Shown here in pieces: positions 15,440-24,111 of a stretch of 36,761 nt of DNA. Positions within the stretch are counted from its first letter, which is position 1. Each line of letters starts with the position of its first letter. A program made the translations under genes and the position numbers. The stretch is taken from the NCBI RefSeq assembly GCF_002234405.1, contig NZ_NMQT01000010.1, positions 1 through 36,761 of the forward strand, written 5' to 3'. The stretch is from Amycolatopsis thailandensis. Its GTDB lineage: Bacteria > Actinomycetota > Actinomycetes > Mycobacteriales > Pseudonocardiaceae. The notes under the pieces were generated by a model, which was given only the letters and a program-made list of their open reading frames with translations, searched no databases and was not told the origin of the DNA.

Positions 15440-16170
15440 ACGTTCGAGCGCTGTGGATCGTCGTGATCGTGGTCCTGCTCGCGGCGGCGGGGATCTTCGT
15501 GTTCCGGTCGCTGAGCGGTGAGGAACCGGCAGCCACCGGGACCTCCGCGCCGCCCGCCACCTCCGCGCCGCCCAGTTCCGCCGGTGCGGACTTCGTCGAC
15601 CCGCGACCACAAACCCCGACGACGGTGGTGAACGTCGTGGGAGTGACTGCCTCGGGTGACCCGGCCCCGGGCTTCACCGTCACGGAAGATTCAGGCGATG
15701 TCGAGATCACCGGCTGTTTCGCTTCGCGCGCTTCCGTGTCACCGGGGGTGGTCAGTTGCGGCTCGACCGCCGCGGGCGCGGACGTCTGCTGGACCACCCC
15801 GAACCGCGCCACTCTGCTCTGTGGGACCACACCGTGGGAAAAGTCGCTCAGGCGGATGAAGACCTCGGAGAAGGTCGGCGCCATCGCCGCGGAGGCGGAA
15901 CCCTTGCCTTGGGGACTGGAGCTGGCCACCGGCGCGCGGTGCCGGCTCCGCAACGGCGGATCATGGCCAGGACGTGCGGACGACTACGTCGGCTACTACG
16001 ACTGCGGCAGCGAGTCGTTCTACGTCGTGGGAAAACAGGACGACGGACCCGTCCAGCGGTCGGGCCCCGTGTGGACCGCGCTGGTCGGAGGCCTCAGCGG
16101 CGACAACGCCGAGTTCCCTCCGCCGACTAAGATCAGGATCGTCACCGCGTACTTCGCCGCGCGGGCCTGA
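15436..16170 (+). CDS. Membrane-anchored extracytoplasmic protein, function unknown
   Basis: 244 aa. One N-terminal membrane segment (about 7-22, LWIVVIVVLLAAAGIF) is followed by a Pro/Ser/Thr/Ala-rich linker (about 30-55) and an extracellular domain with six or more cysteines (GCFAS, VSCGS, DVCWTT, LLCGTT, ARCRLR, YDCGS) that could form disulfides. The end of the domain, with YVVGKQDDGPVQRSGPVW, recalls other actinobacterial surface proteins that I cannot name. ATG at 15436 overlaps the upstream stop. No enzymatic motif is visible. Confidence 0.75.
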   Translation: MNVRALWIVVIVVLLAAAGIFVFRSLSGEEPAATGTSAPPATSAPPSSAGADFVDPRPQTPTTVVNVVGVTASGDPAPGFTVTEDSGDVEITGCFASRASVSPGVVSCGSTAAGADVCWTTPNRATLLCGTTPWEKSLRRMKTSEKVGAIAAEAEPLPWGLELATGARCRLRNGGSWPGRADDYVGYYDCGSESFYVVGKQDDGPVQRSGPVWTALVGGLSGDNAEFPPPTKIRIVTAYFAARA

Positions 16171-16190
16171 CCCCGGTGGAGGTGTGCTCC

Positions 16191-16400
16191 GTGATGAAGC
16201 GATTCGCGGAGACCCTGGGGGTGCTGGCGATCATCTGGGGCACCTGGTTCGCGACGACTTTGCCGTTCGGCGTCAGCGACCTTCACTTCTCTCTCGTTTT
16301 CGCCACCGTCTTGACCGCGGTCACGGTGATCAGCGCCGGGATGGGCAAGCTGGTGAAACGGGCCGCGGAAGGGTGGAAGAGGAGCAGGCGGAGACGCTGA
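16191..16400 (+). CDS. Small two-helix membrane protein
   Basis: 69 aa. Two hydrophobic segments (TLGVLAIIWGTWFATTLPFG and FSLVFATVLTAVTVISAG) and a very basic C-terminus (KRAAEGWKRSRRRR), predicting a cytoplasmic tail. GTG at 16191 has GGAGG 8 nt upstream; ATG at 16194 is an equally possible start. It begins 20 nt after the preceding gene, so it is the third gene of the same unit. Function unknown. Confidence 0.6.
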   Translation: MMKRFAETLGVLAIIWGTWFATTLPFGVSDLHFSLVFATVLTAVTVISAGMGKLVKRAAEGWKRSRRRR

Positions 16401-16427
16401 CACGGAACCGTGGGCGATCCTCGCGGG

Positions 16428-16464
16428 GCCGGCCCGCCCCGGCGAGAAGCCGGGACGGGCCGGC
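16428..16464. terminator. Bidirectional GC-rich terminator hairpin
   Basis: Arms 16428-16443 (GCCGGCCCGCCCCGGC) and 16449-16464 pair with one mismatch around GAGAA. It lies between two convergent genes ending at 16400 and 16470, as expected for a shared terminator. Confidence 0.75.
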
Positions 16465-16469
16465 GGGTG

Positions 16470-18029
16470 TCACGAGTGCTGCGAAACGACGCCAGGCCGC
16501 GCGGCCGCCGAGGTTCCCGCCGTCGGCACCGGCAGCGGATGCGGCGCGATGTCGAGATCACCGTTCGGGAGCAGGCCGTCGACGAGGTATTCCTTGCCGA
16601 TCCGCTGCGCCTCCCGGTTGACCATCGCCGGATGGCTGCCGAACACGCAGTGGGTGCCCGCGCCGCGTTCGGTCACCAGCACCGAACTGGGCAGTCGCTC
16701 GTGCATCGCGACCGTGTTCGCGTACGGCGTCGCGGAGTCCCCTTCGACGCCGAAAACCAGGATCGGCGGCAGGTTCTTCCCCGACGGCACGATCCGCTGG
16801 TCATGCACCGGCCAGTTGGCGCACGCGGACGGGATCGACACGTTGTACCAGGCGAAATCGCTGGTCTTGGCCAGCTCGCCGAAGTCGCGTTCGATCTTCG
16901 TCCGGTCCGTGGGCGCGTCGGAGTCGACGCAGGCGATCGAGATCATGCCCGCGATGAAGCTCTCGCCCGCCGCTCCACCCGACGGCGTCGCCCAGTCCAG
17001 CACGGCGCGATCGTCACCGCGCAGGACGTAGTCGGCCATCGCCTTCGCGAGGGGCTCCCAGTAGAGCTCGTGCGAGAGGTTGGCGATGTAGACGTCCAAC
17101 AGCTCCACCGCGCCGACGTTCTTCAACGGCCCGCGCGGCGCCTTCCGGAAGTCGCCGAGCAGCTTCTGCCAGGCCGCGTTCACCTCGGCGTGGGTCTTGC
17201 CGAGGTGGAACACGTTGTCGTACTGGGCGATCCAGCTCAGGTAGGCGTGTTCGCGGGCCACTCCGGCGGTGACCTGACCGGTCGAGTTCCCGTACCACAT
17301 CTGCGGTTCCACCGGGTTCATCGAGCTGTCGAGGACCATCCGGTCGATCCGGTCCGGATACCGCTCGGCGTACGCGCTGCCGAGGTAGGTGCCGTAGGAA
17401 TAACCCAGGTAGCTGATCTTCTCCTCGCCGAGCAGCGTGCGGACGCGGTCCATGTCCTGGATGACGTTGCGGCTGCCGGTGGACTTCAGCTGGTCGCCGT
17501 TCTTCTCCGCGCACGAGCGGGCGAACGCCTTCCAGCGCTCCCAGCTCTTGTCCCGCTCCTCGGGCCGGTCGGGGTCGGGCTGAAGCTGACGCCAGTAGTC
17601 CTCGCCGACGCAGCTGAGCGGCCGGCTGTGGCCGGTGCCGCGGGAATCGAGGCCGACGACGTCGTAGGCCTCGAGCACTTCCTTGGGCAGCCGGGTGTAC
17701 CCGGTCGCGTCCGGAAGGGACAACTTGCCCGCCTGCATCACCGCCGAACCCGCCGGGCCGCCGGGATTGACGAACAGCACGCCCCGTCGCTTCGCCGGGT
17801 CGGTGCTGGTGTGTTTCGAGACGAGCACGTCCATCCGCGCGCCGAACGGCCGCGAATAGTCGAGCGGGACGTTGACCGTCGCGCATTTCAGTGCCGGATA
17901 CGCCTGAGCGACATCCGCCGGGCAAGCCCCGAAGTCGAGCTGCGAAGCGGCATGCGCCGGTGCACTGACGGCCGCCGCGGTGCTCATCGTGAGCAGCGCG
18001 GACAGACCGATGGTGAGGAATTTCCTCAT
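16470..18029 (-). CDS. Secreted alpha/beta hydrolase, TAP-like tripeptidyl aminopeptidase family
   Basis: 519 aa. An N-terminal signal peptide (MRKFLTIGLSALLTM, cleavage near AHA-AS, about residue 27) is followed by an alpha/beta hydrolase. NPGGPAGSA (88-96) forms the oxyanion region, GYSYGT holds nucleophile Ser211, the Asp lies in GVEGDSATP and the His in GAGTHCVFG. The C-terminal part matches TAP-like domains of Streptomyces tripeptidyl aminopeptidases (SlpD/Tap), which remove N-terminal tripeptides from secreted proteins; related members are esterases. The length is normal. A small inverted repeat overlaps its leader at 18035-18059. It stands alone, convergent with the upstream operon. 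Confidence 0.9.
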   Translation of the reverse strand: MRKFLTIGLSALLTMSTAAAVSAPAHAASQLDFGACPADVAQAYPALKCATVNVPLDYSRPFGARMDVLVSKHTSTDPAKRRGVLFVNPGGPAGSAVMQAGKLSLPDATGYTRLPKEVLEAYDVVGLDSRGTGHSRPLSCVGEDYWRQLQPDPDRPEERDKSWERWKAFARSCAEKNGDQLKSTGSRNVIQDMDRVRTLLGEEKISYLGYSYGTYLGSAYAERYPDRIDRMVLDSSMNPVEPQMWYGNSTGQVTAGVAREHAYLSWIAQYDNVFHLGKTHAEVNAAWQKLLGDFRKAPRGPLKNVGAVELLDVYIANLSHELYWEPLAKAMADYVLRGDDRAVLDWATPSGGAAGESFIAGMISIACVDSDAPTDRTKIERDFGELAKTSDFAWYNVSIPSACANWPVHDQRIVPSGKNLPPILVFGVEGDSATPYANTVAMHERLPSSVLVTERGAGTHCVFGSHPAMVNREAQRIGKEYLVDGLLPNGDLDIAPHPLPVPTAGTSAAARPGVVSQHS

Positions 18030-18034
18030 TCGAA

Positions 18035-18059
18035 CCCCCAGTTCGATCGGACCTGGGGG
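18035..18059 (-). promoter_or_regulatory. Stem-loop at the ribosome binding site of the hydrolase gene
   Basis: CCCCCAG (18035-18041) pairs with CTGGGGG (18053-18059). In the minus-strand transcript the GGGGG just upstream of the ATG at 18029 would be inside the stem, so folding could limit translation. Confidence 0.35.
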
Positions 18060-18183
18060 ACTGTAGCGACAAGTCCGACGTGCCGTCCGGGCATTCGCGA
18101 AGATCGCCCCTGGGATCCTCCGGCCTCCCCAGGATCACGGCGCACTTTCGATTGTGGCTGATGCTCTCCGTAGTGCAAGGCAG

Positions 18184-19485
18184 TCAGGTTGCCGGCTTCA
18201 TTCTGCTCAATGCATCGTTCAGGACGTTCGAAGGAGGCCTGAAGAAGTCGCCCAGTTCGGTGCGGCCCGCCGACTCGTCCGGCTCGGCCGCGATGTGGCC
18301 TGCCGCGCCATGCATGCTCCGGGCCATATATATGACCTTCTGGGCGCCATTGGCGGCTGGAGTGTCCTCCAGAGCGACCTCGTCACGGATGCCTTCGGCC
18401 TCCCTCTGGCAGTTCGCCGCCTCGGCTTCGCTCTTGGCGGCGTTGTCGGTGTACGTCGAGCTCTGTGAATCAAGATCCTGAACCATCTTGGTCAAGGCGT
18501 CGATCGTGCGAGTCTCCACGGAACCGGACCTCATTTCATCGATCACCACGAGCCACGGGGCGACGATGGCCGCGGCGGCGACGAGCAGCCCGAGCACCCA
18601 GCCGAGCAACGGCTGGTGGATCTTTTCCGCTTCCTCGACCACGCGGGTGAGAATCGAGAATCCGCTGAGGACGCTGACCACGCCGAGACTGACCATCTTG
18701 GCTTTCAGCATCAGTCGGGGCGCCGGGAACTCACCGTTCGTTGCGGTGAGAGCCTGCTGCTGTTCACCTTGTTCTCCTTCGTCCTGCCCAGGATCGTCCC
18801 GCTGAGGGGTGTCCAGCTCGTTCGTGGTGACTCTCGACTGCCACACCTGGTGGCCTGTCGAGTGCGCGAGCTGGCCGAGCACCAATGCTGCGATGGCGGA
18901 GAACCCGCCTGTGATCGCGAGGTCCTTGAGCTCCGGAGCGCTGAGGTCGACGTTGAAGACCGTGCTGAAGACGGAGAACAGAGCGATGATGTCCACCCCG
19001 AGCAGACCGTAGGCCGTCGCCCTACGAACCTTTGACGGCGAGTCGAGATGTCGGGTACCACCACGCTCGATGTCCGCCTTCACCTTGGCTCGCTGTTCGG
19101 CGAGAAGACTGCGTGCCTCGGCCAGGGGGAGCGGTGGGATCACGATCGAGTTCGTCCGTGTCGGTGGAGTGCACAGGCGGTCGTGCAGCTCTGTGGCCAG
19201 GCGCCGTTCGCGCTTCGCGGCGTCGAGCGCGGCCTGCTGCCGCTTGTGTAACAGGTTGATCTTTCGCAGTGCTTGTTTGGCTTGCTTTCTGCTCATTTCG
19301 ATAGCGCGGTTGCCCGCAGTTCTTTCCCCGTTCGTCAGCGAGTTCGGGTCCCGCTCGATCTGGTTCTGCCGAAACGCCTCGCGGACAAGGAACATGATCC
19401 AGTACGCCTGGATCGGGTGACGGATCCAGAACCACAGGCTCAACCGTGGGAGTTGGTTCATCTTGACGTTCAATGTCATGTTCAT
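18184..19485 (-). CDS. Multi-spanning membrane protein with coiled coils, function unknown
   Basis: 433 aa, no family recognised. Residues about 18-35 (LWFWIRHPIQAYWIMFLV) are hydrophobic, followed by a long charged helical region (about 40-145) that looks like a coiled coil (KQAKQALRKINLLHKRQQAALDAAKRERR). Two hydrophobic segments follow at about 160-205. An acidic Gln/Glu-rich linker (DDPGQDEGEQGEQQQ) leads to two more at about 262-315, then a second helical region with TRTIDALTKMVQDLDSQSS. ATG at 19485 overlaps the stop of the OmpA-domain lipoprotein gene by 4 nt, so the two products are likely partners at the membrane. GC content appears lower than in the flanking genes. Confidence 0.7.
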   Translation of the reverse strand: MNMTLNVKMNQLPRLSLWFWIRHPIQAYWIMFLVREAFRQNQIERDPNSLTNGERTAGNRAIEMSRKQAKQALRKINLLHKRQQAALDAAKRERRLATELHDRLCTPPTRTNSIVIPPLPLAEARSLLAEQRAKVKADIERGGTRHLDSPSKVRRATAYGLLGVDIIALFSVFSTVFNVDLSAPELKDLAITGGFSAIAALVLGQLAHSTGHQVWQSRVTTNELDTPQRDDPGQDEGEQGEQQQALTATNGEFPAPRLMLKAKMVSLGVVSVLSGFSILTRVVEEAEKIHQPLLGWVLGLLVAAAAIVAPWLVVIDEMRSGSVETRTIDALTKMVQDLDSQSSTYTDNAAKSEAEAANCQREAEGIRDEVALEDTPAANGAQKVIYMARSMHGAAGHIAAEPDESAGRTELGDFFRPPSNVLNDALSRMKPAT

Positions 19486-20648
19486 TTGGTCACCGGTCCG
19501 GTCAGTGTGAGCACGACAACTCTGTTTCGCTCGGCAGCGCCAGGGATCAACTGATTTGCGCTATCGACATCAGGCTCGATCGGGGCGTCATAGCCGACGC
19601 CTGTGACACCAGTGAAGGCGGAGCGCGTTACACCTAGCGCAACCAGTTCGCCGACGACTCGTTCAGCCCGAGCTTTCGACAGTTCGATTGCCGTGTCACG
19701 CGGTCCGTGGGTCGCGGTGTGCCCGACAGCGGTCGCTCGTGTTTCACGTGCGAATCTCGTTGCTATCTCCCGCAGCACGGTCTTCGCTCCGGGTACGAGT
19801 ACATCCGTGTCCGGCTCGAAGAGAACCGAACTGGGAACGGACACGATCTCGGTCGGTGGCGCTCCGCCTTCTCGGCTCGGGACCACGGTGGTTACGTCGC
19901 CGAATGCGACGACCGGCACGGCGGCGGTGGCGACCGGCGCCGTCGAAGTCGTCTGCTCGCCGTCGATGGAGCAGGTTTTCGCGTGAAAATTGGTGCACAC
20001 GCCCATCCACAGTTTTTCGAGCGCCCGCCGACGAGCCTCGGGTAGCTGACGCTGCGGGCCGGCTATTTGCCCGAGGCCCGAAAAGACAACGTCCTTGCCG
20101 CTGAGGTCCGGCAATGAGTCCGGCGGCAGGCTTCGGATCACGCGATCGATGTCGAAGTCCAAACTGGACTTGGTGAGATCGAGCTGCCCGATGGTCTGGA
20201 GACCGCTGCTGTGCACCACCACAAGACCAGGTCCAGGTGCTCGGCCCATGGTCGCTAACACCTCGAACGGGTCGAGCTGCCCGCCGTTGGAGGCCAGCCT
20301 GGCGAGCAATGCCTCAACACGTTTGCTGTTGCTGTCGAAGCCTTCTTTTCGAAGCTTCTTGTCGTTCTCCCGCTTCTGGTCCGGCCTGCGGACCGTGAAG
20401 TCCTCGTCGAAGACGGTGGAGACCTGTCTGCCGTCTGCGTGATAGATGACTAGTCGGACCTCGCCGCTGTCCACAGTCTCTTCCAGGCGCTTCACGATGG
20501 TGCGCGTGAGCTTGACCGCTGGCTCGTTGGAGGTGGCGGTGACGCCGATGCGTACAGTTGTTGCAGGGCTCGTATCGGCCCCGCACGCGACAGCAGGGAA
20601 CAGGAGCGCTGCTGCGAGCAGAAGGTGTCCGAAGTGGCGTCGATTCAT
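19482..20648 (-). CDS. Lipoprotein with C-terminal OmpA-like domain
   Basis: 388 aa. An N-terminal signal (MNRRHFGHLLLAAALLF) ends in PAVAC, a plausible but weak lipobox with Cys23. The middle has a conserved actinobacterial pattern: VVVHSSGLQTIGQLDL and LPDLSGKDVVFSGLGQIAGPQ. The last ~120 residues are OmpA/MotB-like: SSVLFEPDTDVLVPGAKTVL, then RATAVGHTATHGPRD, LSKARAERVVGELVALGV and AERNRVVVLTL. Such domains usually bind peptidoglycan. The ATG at 20648 was chosen for the signal peptide directly after it; the ribosome binding site is weak. The partner gene overlaps it at 19482-19485. The general class is clear; the role is not. Confidence 0.78.
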   Translation of the reverse strand: MNRRHFGHLLLAAALLFPAVACGADTSPATTVRIGVTATSNEPAVKLTRTIVKRLEETVDSGEVRLVIYHADGRQVSTVFDEDFTVRRPDQKRENDKKLRKEGFDSNSKRVEALLARLASNGGQLDPFEVLATMGRAPGPGLVVVHSSGLQTIGQLDLTKSSLDFDIDRVIRSLPPDSLPDLSGKDVVFSGLGQIAGPQRQLPEARRRALEKLWMGVCTNFHAKTCSIDGEQTTSTAPVATAAVPVVAFGDVTTVVPSREGGAPPTEIVSVPSSVLFEPDTDVLVPGAKTVLREIATRFARETRATAVGHTATHGPRDTAIELSKARAERVVGELVALGVTRSAFTGVTGVGYDAPIEPDVDSANQLIPGAAERNRVVVLTLTGPVTK

Positions 20649-21435
20649 GCCCCGAAAGGCGTATGGACATTGCTCAGCGTTACATTGTTCATCCTTATGG
20701 CCGACAGGTAGCGCATGACACAGACGATTTCCGTGCAAGGTGGAAGTCGCAGTGCTCCATTCGGGTTCCCGGCTGTCCTGCTCGAACGCGGATAGGGCGT
20801 GAACGTGCTGTGGTTCTTCGGGTTCTGGTCAGAACCAGTGTTGACGATGCTTCCAACTTGGACGAGCAACTGGCCGTTGTCTCGTCAAAGGAAACGATCT
20901 CGACGCGGTAGTCCTACATGGTGAAACCTTGTCGAGAAAACGGTAATTCGACCGGACTCGCACCTGTTTCTTGCTCTTGAGGGCACGAACGGGCGAACAG
21001 TTGATCGCCGCCCGTGACCAGCCAAGGGCATCCGCGACGATGAGTTCGGCGAGATAGTCTACTGCGAGTGCAGAAGCCTCTGTCAGGCGGTCTTATTCGA
21101 ACCGAAACCAAGTCCTGGTTAGGAAATCCCGCAGGATCTTGACGTAGAGTACCAATAGGACGCCGCACAACAACTTGCGGTCGCTCGGTCATTTACGGAT
21201 ACCGCCACGTCCTGGCGCCGCCGAGAGTGGCGGCTAGATCCGCGCCCACGGCTCGCCGGACACGATCCAGGAAACTGCTCAACAGTGTTCCAGGAGCATT
21301 CTGTTAGGATTCCAAACTCGACGTCGTCACCATCGGTATCGCGGCCCGTCGACCATACCAGCAGCTTCTGACAATTCATGCGCTACGGCATCGTTCAGCC
21401 TTACCAGTGCCACGATGGTGATCGTGCACCGAAGG
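20649..21435. other. Gene-poor region
   Basis: 787 bp with no gene I can support. Base composition is visibly less GC-rich than the rest. A small frame at 20914-21192 (minus) has no ribosome binding site and no recognisable content. A 7-bp stem, CCGCCAC (21202-21208) with GTGGCGG (21227-21233), is the only structure I noted. The promoter for the leftward OmpA-domain gene must lie in its left part. Confidence 0.5.
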
Positions 21436-22044
21436 CTAGTAGTTCCATTCCCAGCCACCTCCGGCGTTGGTCAGTCCGCCAGGAATCAGCGCGAGCACTC
21501 CATTCTTCGTCGCGACCTGGAGCTCCAACTGGCCTGTGTACTTCGAGTTTGACGCCCAGTTGTTAGGCAGTGCCTTCAGGCTGCTGCTCTTGCACATGCC
21601 GAGCTCGGCCGGGGTCGTGACGCCGTCTGGCGTGACGACTTGGAAGGCGAAGGGGTTGATCGTCCCGCCCAGCTGGATCGCGTCATCCGGGGAGAGTTGT
21701 TTCGTCGCGACCCGGATGTCCAGCAGTAGCGTGTGCTTTCCCGCCTCGGGCTTCATGTACGGGTCGCACTTCGGGTCGACGGTGATCTTGTCGATCGTGA
21801 AGGTGACCACCTGCGTTTTGCCGTCCTGGCTCGTGAACCCCGCAGTCTCGCCCAATTTCTTCGGCATCCTGCCTTGAGCGTTGGCCCCGGCGGGGGTGCT
21901 GTCGGTCGGCGCGGCGGCCTGGGGCGACGCGCTGGGGAGTGCGGCGGCGTCCGGAGCTGTCGGCGCGGGCCGGGTTCCACACGCACCCGTTGTGGCGAGT
22001 ACGGCGACGGTGCCGGCGAGGGCGATGAGTCGAGTGGTGCGCAC
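21436..22044 (-). CDS. Lipoprotein with DUF4352-like Ig-fold domain
   Basis: 202 aa. Signal peptide with lipobox-like ATTGAC (Cys22), then an Ala/Pro/Ser/Thr-rich linker (about 23-58) and a beta-rich domain (about 65-202) with KTQVVTFTIDKITVDPKC, HTLLLDIRVATKQL and a terminal YTGQLELQVATKNGVLALIP segment ending in WEWNY. This arrangement is typical of DUF4352/telokin-like extracellular lipoproteins of Gram-positive bacteria, whose role is generally unknown. GTG at 22044 has AAGGAG 7-12 nt upstream. It stands alone downstream of the tRNA gene. Confidence 0.8.
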   Translation of the reverse strand: MRTTRLIALAGTVAVLATTGACGTRPAPTAPDAAALPSASPQAAAPTDSTPAGANAQGRMPKKLGETAGFTSQDGKTQVVTFTIDKITVDPKCDPYMKPEAGKHTLLLDIRVATKQLSPDDAIQLGGTINPFAFQVVTPDGVTTPAELGMCKSSSLKALPNNWASNSKYTGQLELQVATKNGVLALIPGGLTNAGGGWEWNY

Positions 22045-22288
22045 TGTGGAGCTCCTTGATCAGGCAGAGGTGCCTGGAAAGGTCGCTCGACATGGCACGG
22101 GTGTTACGCGGGTAGATCGAGTCGGGAATCGGGAGGCGCAAGCTTTTGCCGACGCGGAGAAGATGATCTTGGAGATAGGCTGAGTTCTACTTTGGGAATT
22201 AGCACCAAGGTAGGCCTGCGTGCGGCGAATCGCTTAAGAGGAGGCCGATGGGTCGCAAGGATAGCGCGTTCAACCTGATCGAACTGTG

Positions 22289-22361
22289 TGCCCTCGGCAG
22301 GATTCGAACCTGCGACACCTGCCTCCGGAGGGCAGTGCTCTATCCCCTGAGCTACGAGGGC
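22289..22361 (-). tRNA. tRNA-Arg (anticodon CCG)
   Basis: 73 nt. Acceptor GCCCTCG (5', 22361-22355) pairs with CGAGGGC (3', 22296-22290), discriminator A. The anticodon stem CTGCC/GGCAG encloses the loop CTCCGGA, giving anticodon CCG, which reads the CGG codon that is common in this genome. The T arm is GCAGG-TTCGAAT-CCTGC. CCA is not encoded. I looked for a repeated 3' end as a sign of an integrated element and found none in the window. Confidence 0.95.
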
Positions 22362-22427
22362 GTAGCCGCCTGAGCGACTTCAAGAAGCTTAGCGCACCCC
22401 GTCAGGCCTCCTCTCGCGAGGTGGTCG

Positions 22428-22865
22428 TTAACCCTGGTGATGCTCGACGACGCGGGCCAAGAGTCGGGTCAGCTGCGCCCGTTCGGCGGGTTCGAGTGGC
22501 GCGAGGAAGACGTCTTGCGTGTCGCTGACCTGCTCTTCCAGGTGTTCCAGACGTCGTGCGCCCGTGTCGGTGAGGGTGATCAGGTTGCGCCGCCCGTCCG
22601 CCGGATCGGGCGCGCGTTCGACGTAGTCCGCGTCGGAGAGTTCGTTGATGACGGCGACGACGTCGCTGCGGTCGATGCCGGTGCAGCGGCTCAGGGTGGC
22701 TTGGCTCGACGGACCGTTCTCGTCGATGGCCGCGAGGATCCCGTAGTGGTATCGGCGGGCGCCGCTGCGGGCGAACTCGTTCAGGGCGAGCCGGTGGGCC
22801 ACGGTGGCGGCCTGGTTGACCAGCCAGCTGGCCTTGGTTCGGAGCCGGTCGGGGGCGGTGTTCAT
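22428..22865 (-). CDS. MarR-family transcriptional regulator
   Basis: 145 aa, standard MarR length. The winged helix is clear: ARRYHYGILAAIDENGPSSQ, LSRCTGIDRSDVVAVINEL (recognition helix region), then the wing DADYVERAPDPADGRRNLITLT, and C-terminal dimer helices. MarR proteins are usually ligand-released repressors. It is divergent from the epoxide hydrolase gene with 44 bp between the starts, and that gap holds a perfect 17-bp palindrome. It therefore probably represses both itself and the hydrolase. The ligand is unknown. Confidence 0.93.
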   Translation of the reverse strand: MNTAPDRLRTKASWLVNQAATVAHRLALNEFARSGARRYHYGILAAIDENGPSSQATLSRCTGIDRSDVVAVINELSDADYVERAPDPADGRRNLITLTDTGARRLEHLEEQVSDTQDVFLAPLEPAERAQLTRLLARVVEHHQG

Positions 22866-22878
22866 CGAATCAGCGTAG

Positions 22879-22895
22879 CGTTGGTGTCACCAACG
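22879..22895. promoter_or_regulatory. MarR operator palindrome
   Basis: CGTTGGTGTCACCAACG is a perfect palindrome with 8-bp arms and one central base, inside the 44-bp gap between the divergent MarR and hydrolase genes. Size and place fit a MarR dimer site blocking both promoters. Confidence 0.8.
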
Positions 22896-22909
22896 AACTG
22901 GAGGACGTC

Positions 22910-24034
22910 GTGATCGAGCCGTTCGAAGTCCGGATCCCCGAAGCCGACATCGCCGATCTGCGAGCCCGGCTGCGCGCCACGCGCTGGTCCGAGCCGGCCA
23001 CGGCGGACGGCTGGGAGCAGGGGGTCCCGCTGGAGTTCGCCCGCGAGATGTGCCGGTACTGGGCGGAGGACTACGACTTCGGCCTGGCCGATCGCGTCAA
23101 CGCTTTCCCGGGCTTCAAGACCACTGTGGACGGTCTCGGGATCCACTTCCTGCACGTCCGTTCGCCGGAGCCGGACGCGACGCCACTCGTGCTCACGCAC
23201 GGCTGGCCGGGATCGGTGGTCGAGTTCCTCGACGTGCTCGGCCCGCTGACCGATCCCGCCGCGCACGGCGGTGATCCGGCGGACGCGTTCCACGTCGTGG
23301 CGCCCTCGCTGCCGGGCTTCGGCTGGAGCGACAAGCCGACGTCGACGGGCTGGAACGTCGAGCGCATCGCCCGGGCCTGGGACGAGCTGATGGGACGGCT
23401 CGGTTACGAGCGCTACGCCGCCCAGGGCGGCGACTGGGGCGCCGGGGTGACGAACATGCTCGCCAAGGTCGCGCGGGAGCGGGTGATCGCCGTCCACGTG
23501 AACATGGCGGGTGTCCCGTACGACGCGGCCGAGCTGGGGGAGCCGACGGCGGAGGAGCGGGCGGCGATCGCCGATCTCGCGCGCTTCCGCGAGGTCGGGT
23601 CCGCGTACTCGCAGCAGCAGGCCACGCGCCCGCAGACGGTCGGCTACAGGCTCACCGACTCACCCGCGGCTCAGGCGGCGTGGATCGCCGAGAAGTTCTG
23701 GGAGTGGACCGACAACGACGGCTCGCCGGTGACCGCGCTGTCCTGGCGCCAGATGCTCGACGCGATCTCCGTCTACTGGTTCACCGGGACGGCTGCTTCG
23801 TCGGCGCGGATCTACTGGGAGAACAAGGAGCGGGACGTCTCGGCGGTTGAAGTTCCTTCGGGTATCTCGATCTTCCCGCGCGAGATCATCCGCCCATCGA
23901 GGCGCTGGGCGGAGCTGCGCTACACCGATCTTCGCTGGTACGAGGTGCTGGCCGAGGGCGGTCACTTCGCCGCGTTCGAGCAGCCGGAGATCTTCGTCGG
24001 CCAGTTGCGGGGGTTCTTCCGGTCACTTCGGTAG
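22910..24034 (+). CDS. Epoxide hydrolase (EHN-type alpha/beta hydrolase)
   Basis: 374 aa. An N-terminal EHN domain (FEVRIPEADIADLRARL to about residue 110) precedes the alpha/beta hydrolase core. HGWPGS (97-102) gives the oxyanion region, Asp175 in GGDWG is the nucleophile, His352 in GGHFAAFEQPE completes the catalytic set, and cap tyrosines lie in SVYWFTGT and RIYWEN. This is the soluble microsomal-type epoxide hydrolase family common in actinomycetes, which opens epoxides to diols. GTG at 22910 follows GGAGG at good spacing. The divergent MarR gene and the shared operator suggest induction by a small lipophilic compound. The natural substrate cannot be told. Confidence 0.92.
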   Translation: MIEPFEVRIPEADIADLRARLRATRWSEPATADGWEQGVPLEFAREMCRYWAEDYDFGLADRVNAFPGFKTTVDGLGIHFLHVRSPEPDATPLVLTHGWPGSVVEFLDVLGPLTDPAAHGGDPADAFHVVAPSLPGFGWSDKPTSTGWNVERIARAWDELMGRLGYERYAAQGGDWGAGVTNMLAKVARERVIAVHVNMAGVPYDAAELGEPTAEERAAIADLARFREVGSAYSQQQATRPQTVGYRLTDSPAAQAAWIAEKFWEWTDNDGSPVTALSWRQMLDAISVYWFTGTAASSARIYWENKERDVSAVEVPSGISIFPREIIRPSRRWAELRYTDLRWYEVLAEGGHFAAFEQPEIFVGQLRGFFRSLR

Positions 24035-24111
24035 CGGTGCGTGGCGGGTTCAGGTTTCGGGAAGGCCCTCCTGGGGGATGGTTTCCGTGTGTGGCTTAAG
24101 ACAAAGTGAAC

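Noticed and set aside
20914..21192. 92-codon minus-strand frame
   Set aside because: No ribosome binding site, no recognisable domain, and irregular composition; probably chance.
20649..22288. Integrated mobile element at the tRNA-Arg gene
   Set aside because: The low GC and gene-poor stretch near a tRNA 3' end suggested it, but I found no integrase and no second copy of the tRNA 3' end in the window.
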